A DNA stretch of 8,805 nt, from the NCBI GenBank assembly GCA_945885485.1, contig CAMCYT010000100.1, positions 1 to 8,805 of the forward strand, given 5' to 3'. This document shows positions 1 to 6,195 of this stretch, piece after piece; the stretch's first letter is position 1, and each line of letters begins with the position of its first letter. The DNA is from Prosthecobacter debontii. GTDB lineage: Bacteria; Verrucomicrobiota; Verrucomicrobiia; Verrucomicrobiales; Akkermansiaceae. Below the pieces are notes generated by a model. The model searched no databases and was not told the origin of the DNA. It was given only the letters and a program-made list of their open reading frames with translations. The position numbers were made by a program, and so were the translations under genes.

Positions 1-489
1 TTTGCAGACGAATACGATAAATACCCAAGCCCTGCCACAGCACCAGAAGTCGCAGAGGCATATCCCGATCAGCCATTCGATCTAACAGGCAATTCTTCCA
101 ACGCCATCTTCCGGCAATTTTTCACCTCTGGAATCACTGAGTCTGAACAAATGTTCTACGCACGCTTCAAAAAATCCCAGAAACCCGATGGAGACATCTC
201 TCCTGGAGAATTACTCAAAAAAGGTGAATGCGGCTTCTCCTACATCTCCAACATCTCTCCCAAAGATAGCCCGAAAACCCCCATTGTCCTCGCCCCTCTC
301 ATCCCCGGAACCAAAAAATTCGATCCTAAACCTTTCAATGGCACAGCCATCATACTTCACATCAATCAATCTGTCAGCACTCACATCATCGCAAAAGACG
401 GCCACGTGTATGACAAAGGCATCGACATCCTCTCCCCCAAACATGCCGTCTGGAAAGGCAAGGTTCCTGATATACGTTATCCGGAATAG
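1..489 (+). CDS. Pseudopilin-like protein, C-terminal part (5' end outside window)
   Basis: The reading frame is open from base 1 to a TAG at 487-489 and gives 162 residues. The start and any N-terminal prepilin peptide and membrane helix lie outside the window. The frame reads through without a stop before the Met at 151, so that Met is internal. The layout resembles the C-terminal halves of Verrucomicrobia type II secretion/type IV pilin-like proteins as I remember them: an early SNAIFRQFF segment (a residue run about 'missing item, then F-R-Q'), a central KKGECGFSYI, then LAPLIPG, a strand ending in NQSVSTHII, and a terminal VWKGKVPDIRYPE. These proteins are thought to be exported by a pilus or pseudopilus-like machine, but their roles are mostly unknown. 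The gene converges on the methyltransferase gene across an inverted repeat. Coding is secure; the family call is moderate because the diagnostic N-terminus is missing. Confidence 0.6.
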   Translation, partial: FADEYDKYPSPATAPEVAEAYPDQPFDLTGNSSNAIFRQFFTSGITESEQMFYARFKKSQKPDGDISPGELLKKGECGFSYISNISPKDSPKTPIVLAPLIPGTKKFDPKPFNGTAIILHINQSVSTHIIAKDGHVYDKGIDILSPKHAVWKGKVPDIRYPE

Positions 490-498
490 AAGCTAAAA

Positions 499-610
499 GG
501 TAGGGCGCCATCGCCGAGGGCGCCGCGCGGAACGAAGAGAATTTGGAACATTCAATGGAGAATCATTATCAATTCATTCCATGCGGCGCCCTCAGCGATG
601 GCGCCCTACC
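499..610 (-). terminator. Long GC-rich inverted repeat between convergent genes, terminator candidate
   Basis: Arms 499-534 and 575-610 are inverted copies matching at 32 of 36 positions, with a 40-base loop. All four differences are transitions. In a transcript of the minus strand three become G-U wobbles and one is A-C, so 35 of 36 positions can pair; in a plus-strand transcript three would be C-A mismatches. On the minus strand the hairpin is followed by TTTTAGC, so it fits a terminator for the methyltransferase gene, and it may also block the convergent gene. Each arm holds GGCGCC twice about nine bases apart, so each arm can also fold alone, as in paired REP elements. A mobile or dispersed repeat origin is likely but cannot be tested here. 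Confidence 0.6.
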
Positions 611-629
611 AAATACATAATCAACTCCA

Positions 630-1682
630 TCAAGCCTTCTCAAAAAACAACGTGAACTCCTGGCGATTGTATGTGAGGTGCGTTTTCACGATAAGTGAAA
701 ATCCGTTTCCTTTCGCAATTTCTAACACATCGTTTTCCAATATTTCTATATCAGCGATGGTTTCTGCTCCGGTGGTTTTGAGTGTGAACACGGCGAGTGC
801 GCCGGGACGGAGGAAATCTTTTAAACGCGTAACTAGCGTGATCGCCTGACGTGGTGCGCCGTTCATATCGGAAAGGATCGCGTCGTATTTGATCCCACGC
901 GGCGGCACGAACTCAGCGACATCCTCTTTCAAGAAACTTAATTTAGGATGATTCGCAAGACGCTTATCCAGCGGTGCGCGGTCGATCGCAGAAACTTCGT
1001 AGCCCCGCATCAACAACTCAGAAGTCATCCCACCTGGACTTGCGCCGAGTTCCAACCAATGTGCGCCATCACGAGGTAATGGCCGATACATCGAGAGAAA
1101 ATGCAACCCCTCAGCAATCTTCGCACCTGCGCGGCTAACGGTATCATCGGCATTTTGCGCGATGTATTTCGTGCCACCCGGATGAATTCCGCCTGCTTCC
1201 AGAGGAGCCGCGATGCCGCAGTAGAGACCTTCTTTACCGACCCAACAAAACAAGGTTTCCTTTTTCGGATCTTGTTCCTCTGCCGATTTCGGCGCGCTGT
1301 CAGGCAATTCAAAAACTTGTAATGCCCGTCCTCTTAAATTCGATGCGAGAGCTTTGTAATAACGTTTAGGCGCACCGGGATCGAGTTGACCCACTAAGAT
1401 CGTTTGTGGATTCAGGCTTTCGAATTTGTAGTAAATCGTCTGTGCGGCCTTTTCGATAAAACCTTCCATCTTCTCCGGATTACACGGCCATGAATGCTCT
1501 ATTGGCACATGGAACCGAATGAAGCGAGTCGCAGCTGAATCTTTAATCAGTTCCGCTGCTTCGGTTTGAATCAGGTAATACTCGCTACCAAGTCTCTTCA
1601 CTTTCTCCACCGCTAGGATTCCCATAATCTCCCCGATCAACGGAGAGAAAACTTCGGAAATGCGGATGAGATGAGTGGACAT
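630..1682 (-). CDS. RlmM-like 23S rRNA ribose 2'-O-methyltransferase (FtsJ fold)
   Basis: A 350-residue protein close in length to E. coli RlmM (about 366), which methylates the 2'-OH of C2498 in 23S rRNA using S-adenosylmethionine. Residues about 1-165 form an RNA-binding-like N-terminal part in the place of the RlmM THUMP-type region. Residues about 180-350 are the Rossmann methyltransferase. The SAM motif is ELGASPGGMT (211-220), with an acidic residue after the next strand (AID, 232-234). The RrmJ/RlmM catalytic tetrad K-D-K-E can be placed as K188 (SRAGAKI), D272 (LSDMNGAP), K302 (FTLKTT) and E342 (NRQEFTLF). The first Met is kept because the strand-helix-strand from residue 4 looks like the family's N-terminus; Met20 has a GGGGAG nearby and is the alternative. 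No ribosome-binding site precedes the chosen ATG; heptamer repeats begin 8 bases upstream. It lies 111 bp downstream of typA on the same strand and may be cotranscribed. The exact target nucleotide is inferred, not shown. Confidence 0.85.
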   Translation of the reverse strand: MSTHLIRISEVFSPLIGEIMGILAVEKVKRLGSEYYLIQTEAAELIKDSAATRFIRFHVPIEHSWPCNPEKMEGFIEKAAQTIYYKFESLNPQTILVGQLDPGAPKRYYKALASNLRGRALQVFELPDSAPKSAEEQDPKKETLFCWVGKEGLYCGIAAPLEAGGIHPGGTKYIAQNADDTVSRAGAKIAEGLHFLSMYRPLPRDGAHWLELGASPGGMTSELLMRGYEVSAIDRAPLDKRLANHPKLSFLKEDVAEFVPPRGIKYDAILSDMNGAPRQAITLVTRLKDFLRPGALAVFTLKTTGAETIADIEILENDVLEIAKGNGFSLIVKTHLTYNRQEFTLFFEKA

Positions 1683-1690
1683 GAGAAGAA

Positions 1691-1746
1691 GTGCCGAGTG
1701 CCGAGTGCCGAGTGCCGAGTGCCGAGTAATCAGTGAGCAGTGCGAA
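1691..1746. repeat. Heptamer tandem array GTGCCGA, five perfect and three decayed units
   Basis: Five exact GTGCCGA units run from 1691 to 1725. They are followed in register by GTAATCA, GTGAGCA and GTGCGAA (1726-1746), which look like decayed copies. The array begins 8 bases upstream of the methyltransferase ATG on the minus strand, so its transcript (TCGGCAC units) occupies the place where a ribosome-binding site would sit. It is outside the coding frame, so copy-number change would alter the leader, not the protein. Confidence 0.9.
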
Positions 1747-1761
1747 GACTTTTCCTCTTCC

Positions 1762-1789
1762 TTGAAATTTGAAATTTGGAATTTGAAAC
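1762..1789. repeat. Heptamer tandem array TTGAAAT, four units
   Basis: Units TTGAAAT, TTGAAAT, TTGGAAT and TTGAAAC run in register, ending four bases before the typA stop codon on the plus-strand map (1794). A similar but more diverged array occurs at 7758-7785. Together with the GTGCCGA array it fills most of the typA-methyltransferase gap. Function unknown. Confidence 0.8.
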
Positions 1790-1793
1790 TTAC

Positions 1794-3635
1794 TTACCGT
1801 TTACTGCGATCTTCGCCTTTGATTCCTTTTGCCGCACGCTTGCGCGCGCCTTCATCGAGGATGCGTTTGCGGAGGCGGATGTTCAGCGGAGTGGCTTCTA
1901 CGAGTTCGTCGGCATCGATGTATTCGATGGCGCGCTCAAGTGAGAACCGGATCGGTGGGGTGAGCTTGGAGGTTTTGTCCTTGCCGGATGAACGCATGTT
2001 ATCGAGGTGTTTCTCTTTAACAGGGTTAACAGGCATATCGCCAACGCGTGGATTTTCACCAACGAGCATGCCGCCGTAAATCGCATCGTTCGCTCCGACG
2101 AAGAGCACACCGCGATCCTCAAGCGCTTGCAGCGAGTAAGTGGTCGCAACACCAGCTTCCATAGAAACGAGAGTTCCGGTGGTGCGGGTGACGATTTCAC
2201 CTGCGTGTGGGCCATACTCACGGAAAAGGTGCGACATGATACCGTGACCGGAAGTGAGGTTAACGATTTCGGTTTCGAAACCAATCAAGCCACGGGTCGG
2301 GATGAGAGCAGTGATGAGAGTTTCGCCAGAAGGCTCGGTCTCCATGTTTTCCATCATGCCTTTGCGGTTGATGAGTAATTTCAAAATACCTTGGGTGTAG
2401 TCACCTGGTGACTCGATGTAGAGAGTTTCGAATGGCTCAAGAAGTTTACCACCTTCGTCGCGACGATAAATCACGGTCGGACGGGAAACGCAGACTTCGA
2501 AACCTTCGCGGCGCATCTGCTCCACGAGAACGGCGATCTGCATCGCGCCACGAGCGGAGACGTTGAACACGCCAGCTTGATCGGTGTCTTCGACATGGAG
2601 AGAAACGTTGGTTTTGATTTCGTGCATCAAGCGCTCACGGATGGCGCGGGAAGTCACGTGCTTGCCTTCTTTACCGCCGAGTGGGCCGTCGTTGATGGAG
2701 AACTCCATGGAAACGGTCGGTGGATCGATCTCTACGAAAGGAAGTGCTTGTTGATCGGCGGAAGCTGCGAGGGTTTCGCCGATATCGATGTTCTCGATGC
2801 CTGCCGCGATGCCGACGATACCGCCTGCGCCGCAACCTTCGGAGTCCTCAGTCGCGAGACCGGAGTAGGTGAAGGTTTTCATCACCTTGGATTGTTGCTT
2901 GGTGCCGTCTTTGCGATGAAGCCAGATGGTGTCGCCTTTTTTGACATTGCCACCGAGAACTTTTCCGACAGCCACACGGCCGACGAAACTATCCCACTCG
3001 ATGTTAGAAACGAGCATGTGGAAAGGTGCAGCTGGATCTGCTGCTGGTTCAGGGATGAACTCGATGATTTTTTTCAGGAGCGGGATGCAATCTTTACGCT
3101 CATCATCTGGATGATCCATGAAGTAACCATCACGAGCGGAGCCGTAGCAGAAAGGAGCTTCGAACTGCTCTTCAGTGGCATCGAGATCGAGGAAAAGCTC
3201 AAGCACTTGGTCGTGCACTTTGAGTGGATTGGAAAGTGGGCGGTCAACTTTGTTCACCACAACGATAGGCTTGAGACCTTCTTGAAGAGCTTTACGAAGC
3301 ACGAAACGTGTCTGAGCTTGCGGGCCACCTGCTGCGTCAACGACTAAAAGCACACCATCCACCATTTTCATCACGCGCTCCACCTCGGCACCGAAGTCGG
3401 CGTGGCCCGGGGTGTCGACGATGTTGATCGTGTAACCTTCCCAAAGAATAGCGGTATTCTTCGCTTTGATGGTAATGCCCTTTTCTCTCTCAAGATCCAT
3501 GGAATCCATTGCACGCTCTTGGGTGGCTTGGTTTTCACGATAAGTACCGCCGGCTTGGAGGAGTTGGTCGACTAGGGTGGTTTTCCCATGGTCAACGTGG
3601 GCGATAATGGCGAGGTTGCGAATTTTTAATGACAT
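1794..3635 (-). CDS. typA: Ribosome-associated translational GTPase TypA/BipA
   Basis: A full-length 613-residue protein, the usual size for TypA/BipA, an EF-G-like GTPase that binds the ribosome and helps late 50S assembly and growth under cold or stress. The G motifs are complete: AHVDHGKT (12-19), GITI in switch I (53-56), DTPGH with the catalytic-type His78 (74-78), NKVD (128-131) and the G5 SA (166-167). A translation-factor beta barrel follows (about 205-300), then an EF-G III-like domain starting near PPTVSMEF, an EF-G V-like domain (ESPGDYTQGILKLL, GLIGFETE), and the TypA-specific C-terminal domain (about 480-613) ending in a basic tail with RLRKRIL. The ATG at 3635 gives the conserved N-terminus directly before G1. 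No Shine-Dalgarno sequence is visible upstream. The stop is TAA (1794-1796), and the methyltransferase gene follows 111 bp downstream. Nothing looks broken. Confidence 0.98.
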   Translation of the reverse strand: MSLKIRNLAIIAHVDHGKTTLVDQLLQAGGTYRENQATQERAMDSMDLEREKGITIKAKNTAILWEGYTINIVDTPGHADFGAEVERVMKMVDGVLLVVDAAGGPQAQTRFVLRKALQEGLKPIVVVNKVDRPLSNPLKVHDQVLELFLDLDATEEQFEAPFCYGSARDGYFMDHPDDERKDCIPLLKKIIEFIPEPAADPAAPFHMLVSNIEWDSFVGRVAVGKVLGGNVKKGDTIWLHRKDGTKQQSKVMKTFTYSGLATEDSEGCGAGGIVGIAAGIENIDIGETLAASADQQALPFVEIDPPTVSMEFSINDGPLGGKEGKHVTSRAIRERLMHEIKTNVSLHVEDTDQAGVFNVSARGAMQIAVLVEQMRREGFEVCVSRPTVIYRRDEGGKLLEPFETLYIESPGDYTQGILKLLINRKGMMENMETEPSGETLITALIPTRGLIGFETEIVNLTSGHGIMSHLFREYGPHAGEIVTRTTGTLVSMEAGVATTYSLQALEDRGVLFVGANDAIYGGMLVGENPRVGDMPVNPVKEKHLDNMRSSGKDKTSKLTPPIRFSLERAIEYIDADELVEATPLNIRLRKRILDEGARKRAAKGIKGEDRSKR

Positions 3636-3667
3636 AAAATGAGGCGTTTAGAGGCTTTGAGGGCGGG

Positions 3668-3696
3668 GCTATGCAGCCTTTTCCAGCGAATGGCAA
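3668..3696 (-). promoter_or_regulatory. Possible sigma-70-type promoter for typA
   Basis: On the minus strand TTGCCA (3691-3696) matches the -35 consensus at five of six positions. A 17-base spacer leads to CATAGC (3668-3673), which matches the -10 at only three of six. The expected start near 3660 would leave a leader of about 25 bases before the typA ATG. The spacing is good and the -10 is poor, so this is only a candidate. Confidence 0.25.
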
Positions 3697-3729
3697 GGCA
3701 GGAATGAGCATTTTCTACCTTGAAACAAC

Positions 3730-3741
3730 AACTCATGAGTT
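3730..3741. promoter_or_regulatory. Perfect 12-bp palindrome AACTCATGAGTT
   Basis: This perfect 12-bp palindrome touches the left border of the repeat element at 3741 and lies about 95 bp upstream of the typA start. It could be an operator or part of the repeat element's end. No neighbouring regulator supports either reading. Confidence 0.3.
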
Positions 3742-3911
3742 TTTTAACCACAAAACAGAATCAACAAATGCGAAGCCTTATAGCTTGGACGGAGTGAAAC
3801 GGAGTCAAATTTCACGAATTTCGCGAATGAAAATGTTTCTAAAATCAGAGTAATCAAGACGAATACCTAATTCTGAAAATTCGAGTAATTCGAGTAATTC
3901 GTGGTTAAAAA
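3741..3911. repeat. 171-bp repeat element with 11-bp terminal inverted repeats and internal 9-mers
   Basis: TTTTTAACCAC at 3741-3751 is the exact inverted complement of GTGGTTAAAAA at 3901-3911. Inside, four 9-base units run in register: AATTCTGAA (3869-3877), AATTCGAGT twice (3878-3895) and AATTCGTGG (3896-3904). A second inner inverted repeat pairs 3813-3828 with 3888-3903 at 14 of 16 positions. The TTAACCACGAATTAC-type motif is, from memory, a dispersed non-coding repeat found in many bacterial phyla. The right end abuts the stop codon of the VWA gene (3912-3914), so the element lies directly in its 3' untranslated region and may end its transcript. Together with the typA upstream region it accounts for the 276-bp gap; no protein-coding gene is credible there. 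Confidence 0.7.
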
Positions 3912-6119
3912 TCAGAACGCCCCGTTTAATTTCCGACCCGCCCAAAACAGGCCGAGCAAGACCACCAAAATCATCAAAGTCACCCAATTCGACCATAGCG
4001 GTATGCGGTTTTCCAAAGGTTTCGGCTCTGGCAGGGCATCAATTTCAGAAATTAATTCCGCAAGTTGCTCAGGCAAAATACTCCGCGCTCTTGATACTCG
4101 GGAAATTTCCTCCAAGACATCCACGCGTGCGGGCTGACCGATTTTTTCAATATCTACACCCTGTGAGATGATCGTGGTCTCTGTCGGAATATCCGGCGAT
4201 GCCTCAGGTATCGCGCGCAGTTTCCATTCACCAGGTAAATCAATTTTAAAACGACCCGTGTATGCACCCCATTCGGAATCGTTTTTCTGCAACTCGATGC
4301 GTTTCACATCACCATTCGGAGACGTTATATCTACACTCACCGCACCTTCTTTCAAAGGCGCTCCATTTTGATCAAATGCATTCGCATTTAAAGTCACTGA
4401 AGCACCGGGCTCAGGACGCTCTGGCGTGAAGAACATTCTCACACGCTGCCCTGCTGCCATGTTTCGCTGATAACTCATCCAACGCGCCACTTGGCCCCAA
4501 AAACGATAATGATAAAGATCCTCTACCCCACGCCGCCAGCGCCACGCGGAATCGATACCCATAAATAAAACTTTTCCACTACCCGCTGCTTTGGTGACCA
4601 TCAATGGTATCGAACCTTGGGGACCACGTCGACTCGCGTGAACGGCCAAAACTTCCGTTCCAGCCTTTGCGCGAAGTACCGGCGCATGCCAGTAGAAACC
4701 AGGAAGGCGACGCCAGATATCAGGATTTTCTTCCTCGGACTCACCTAGCATCGTCAACAACGATGCCCGACCTTCCGAAGTTAGATTCAACGGCGTCGCT
4801 ACAACTTCAGATAATCCTTTGGGATTTTTCTCGTCCAAGGTCACCGGTAATAAATCCGACAATGCAGATTTCACCAAACTCATTTGATTACCCTGCGGTC
4901 CTGGCAAAAACACCACTCCGGATGCCTGATTCTCCACCAATCCTCGGATCTGTTTTGCCTGTTCCTCAGTGAGTTGATTCTCACCAATTCCGACATCACC
5001 TAAAACCACCACATCATACTTCGACAACTCATCCAAGGTCGCTGGAAATTTATCGATGTAATCCGGTCCGTTACCCGGTCCTAATTCAGGACGCAGCAAC
5101 AAACACGAAAGCTCCACACCCGGATCACGCGAAAGCGCGTTTCTCAAAAATCGATACTCCCAACGCGGAAGTGTCTCAATGACAAGAACCCGAATCCGCT
5201 CAGGCTTTCCAGAAATCGTGAAATTATGCGAATTGTTAGATGAAATGAGTTCGCCGTCTTCAACCGGAATCGACAAGGTCAGCTTGGTCGTACCCTCTTT
5301 TTCCAACTTCCACAAAATCGAATCATAAGTCTCAACATTTGGCGCGAGGATGATGTTCTTCGTCCGCTCACGCCCAGACTCATCACGCAACCGCACAATC
5401 GTCCGAACTTGTCTGTCCAGCGAAGAACGAATCGTGAAAGGAATCTGCACGTTTTCTCCAACAATCCCGTAGGTCGGCGCAGTCACGGTCAGCAAATCTA
5501 AATCCGGAAGACGTTTATCACTGCCTACTGGAATCGTGAAAATCGGTACCCCACGAATCCGGTATTTCTGCGCCGCAGCCACAGGAGGCGATCCCATATT
5601 GAAATCGCCATCACCCAACATTACCACCGCACGGAGGTTGTTTTCGTTTTCCAAAAGCTCTGTAAGCGGAGCGTTTAAATCCGTACCGGAAAGCCCCTCT
5701 TTAGCTGGGGTCGCAAATGGCTGGGTCGAGAGATCATTCGCACCACCCACCCGCAGCGGCTCCCACAACTTGGAATCCAAAACTTTTTTCACCCAGTCCG
5801 CACGGGAAATGACTTCTCCTGCTTTTACCTCCTCAGCAAGCTCCATTGGCAACACCGCATCCAAAGTCGTCATCGATTTAGAATCGTCCCACAAAATCGC
5901 GATTTTCGGCTTGCTGGTCGGATTGATGACCGTGCGCCACTCCGGCTGCCATAGCAACATCACCACCAAAAGGGTGATGAAAAACCGCAGGCTTTCCAAC
6001 ACAGCAGTGCGACCGCGATGCGGACTGCGCTTCCAAGAAAGGATGCATAAATAAGCAACCCCAATCAGCACAAGAATACCGATGCAGAGAGTGAGTGTTG
6101 TAGGATTAAAAAATAACAA
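3912..6119 (-). CDS. Membrane-anchored VWA-domain protein with a glutamine amidotransferase-like domain
   Basis: A 735-residue protein of the type found beside MoxR ATPase, DUF58 and BatA-like proteins in Planctomycetes and Verrucomicrobia. Two N-terminal membrane helices (about 9-28 and 42-58) precede a von Willebrand A domain. Its metal site appears intact: DDSKS (78-82), the Thr of SGTDL (T146) and LGDGD (168-172). Ig-like strands (about 205-305) lead to a class I amidotransferase-like fold (about 308-530) containing RVLVIETLPRWEYRFLR, a YDVVVLGDVG strand and VVFLPGPQG. I see no clear Cys-His-Glu triad, so it is probably a binding module. Another beta domain (about 555-650) and a C-terminal helix (about 712-727) close it. 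Most of the chain is probably periplasmic. The start is TTG at 6119; an in-frame stop at 6141-6143 leaves no upstream ATG, and the TTG gives the usual short N-terminus before helix 1. No MoxR or DUF58 partner is present in the window. Role unknown, possibly envelope integrity. Confidence 0.85.
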   Translation of the reverse strand: MLFFNPTTLTLCIGILVLIGVAYLCILSWKRSPHRGRTAVLESLRFFITLLVVMLLWQPEWRTVINPTSKPKIAILWDDSKSMTTLDAVLPMELAEEVKAGEVISRADWVKKVLDSKLWEPLRVGGANDLSTQPFATPAKEGLSGTDLNAPLTELLENENNLRAVVMLGDGDFNMGSPPVAAAQKYRIRGVPIFTIPVGSDKRLPDLDLLTVTAPTYGIVGENVQIPFTIRSSLDRQVRTIVRLRDESGRERTKNIILAPNVETYDSILWKLEKEGTTKLTLSIPVEDGELISSNNSHNFTISGKPERIRVLVIETLPRWEYRFLRNALSRDPGVELSCLLLRPELGPGNGPDYIDKFPATLDELSKYDVVVLGDVGIGENQLTEEQAKQIRGLVENQASGVVFLPGPQGNQMSLVKSALSDLLPVTLDEKNPKGLSEVVATPLNLTSEGRASLLTMLGESEEENPDIWRRLPGFYWHAPVLRAKAGTEVLAVHASRRGPQGSIPLMVTKAAGSGKVLFMGIDSAWRWRRGVEDLYHYRFWGQVARWMSYQRNMAAGQRVRMFFTPERPEPGASVTLNANAFDQNGAPLKEGAVSVDITSPNGDVKRIELQKNDSEWGAYTGRFKIDLPGEWKLRAIPEASPDIPTETTIISQGVDIEKIGQPARVDVLEEISRVSRARSILPEQLAELISEIDALPEPKPLENRIPLWSNWVTLMILVVLLGLFWAGRKLNGAF

Positions 6120-6149
6120 AGGGGCTGGCAGGGAAAGTTTTCACATTTG

Positions 6150-6170
6150 CTAGCCGATACTAGTAGCTAG
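6150..6170. promoter_or_regulatory. Nested palindromes upstream of the VWA gene
   Basis: CTAGC (6150-6154) and GCTAG (6166-6170) form a 5-bp inverted repeat around the perfect palindrome TACTAGTA (6158-6165). It lies in the 76-bp gap between the aminotransferase stop and the VWA start. No T-run follows on the minus strand, so it is a poor terminator; it might be a protein-binding site or chance. Confidence 0.2.
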
Positions 6171-6195
6171 GGCAAGGGGCGATACCGAACATTCA

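Noticed and set aside
1691..1789. Possible CRISPR array
   Set aside because: The units are 7 bp, contiguous and without spacers, and no cas gene is nearby.
1675..2079. 134-codon plus-strand open frame beginning near the heptamer repeats
   Set aside because: Its start translates the tandem repeat and the rest is antisense to typA; an artefact.
2577..3347. 256-codon open frame on the plus strand opposite typA
   Set aside because: It lies fully antisense to a clearly conserved GTPase gene and its translation has no recognisable domain.
3730..3760. Rho-independent terminator formed by the 12-bp palindrome followed by a T-run on the plus strand
   Set aside because: The stem is short and AT-rich with almost no loop, and no plus-strand gene lies upstream to terminate.
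3671..3853. 60-codon plus-strand open frame in the typA-VWA gap
   Set aside because: It overlaps the typA promoter candidate and the 171-bp repeat element, and its translation is low-complexity repeat sequence.
3741..3911. Insertion sequence
   Set aside because: Only 171 bp with no transposase coding capacity and no visible target duplication; called a repeat element.
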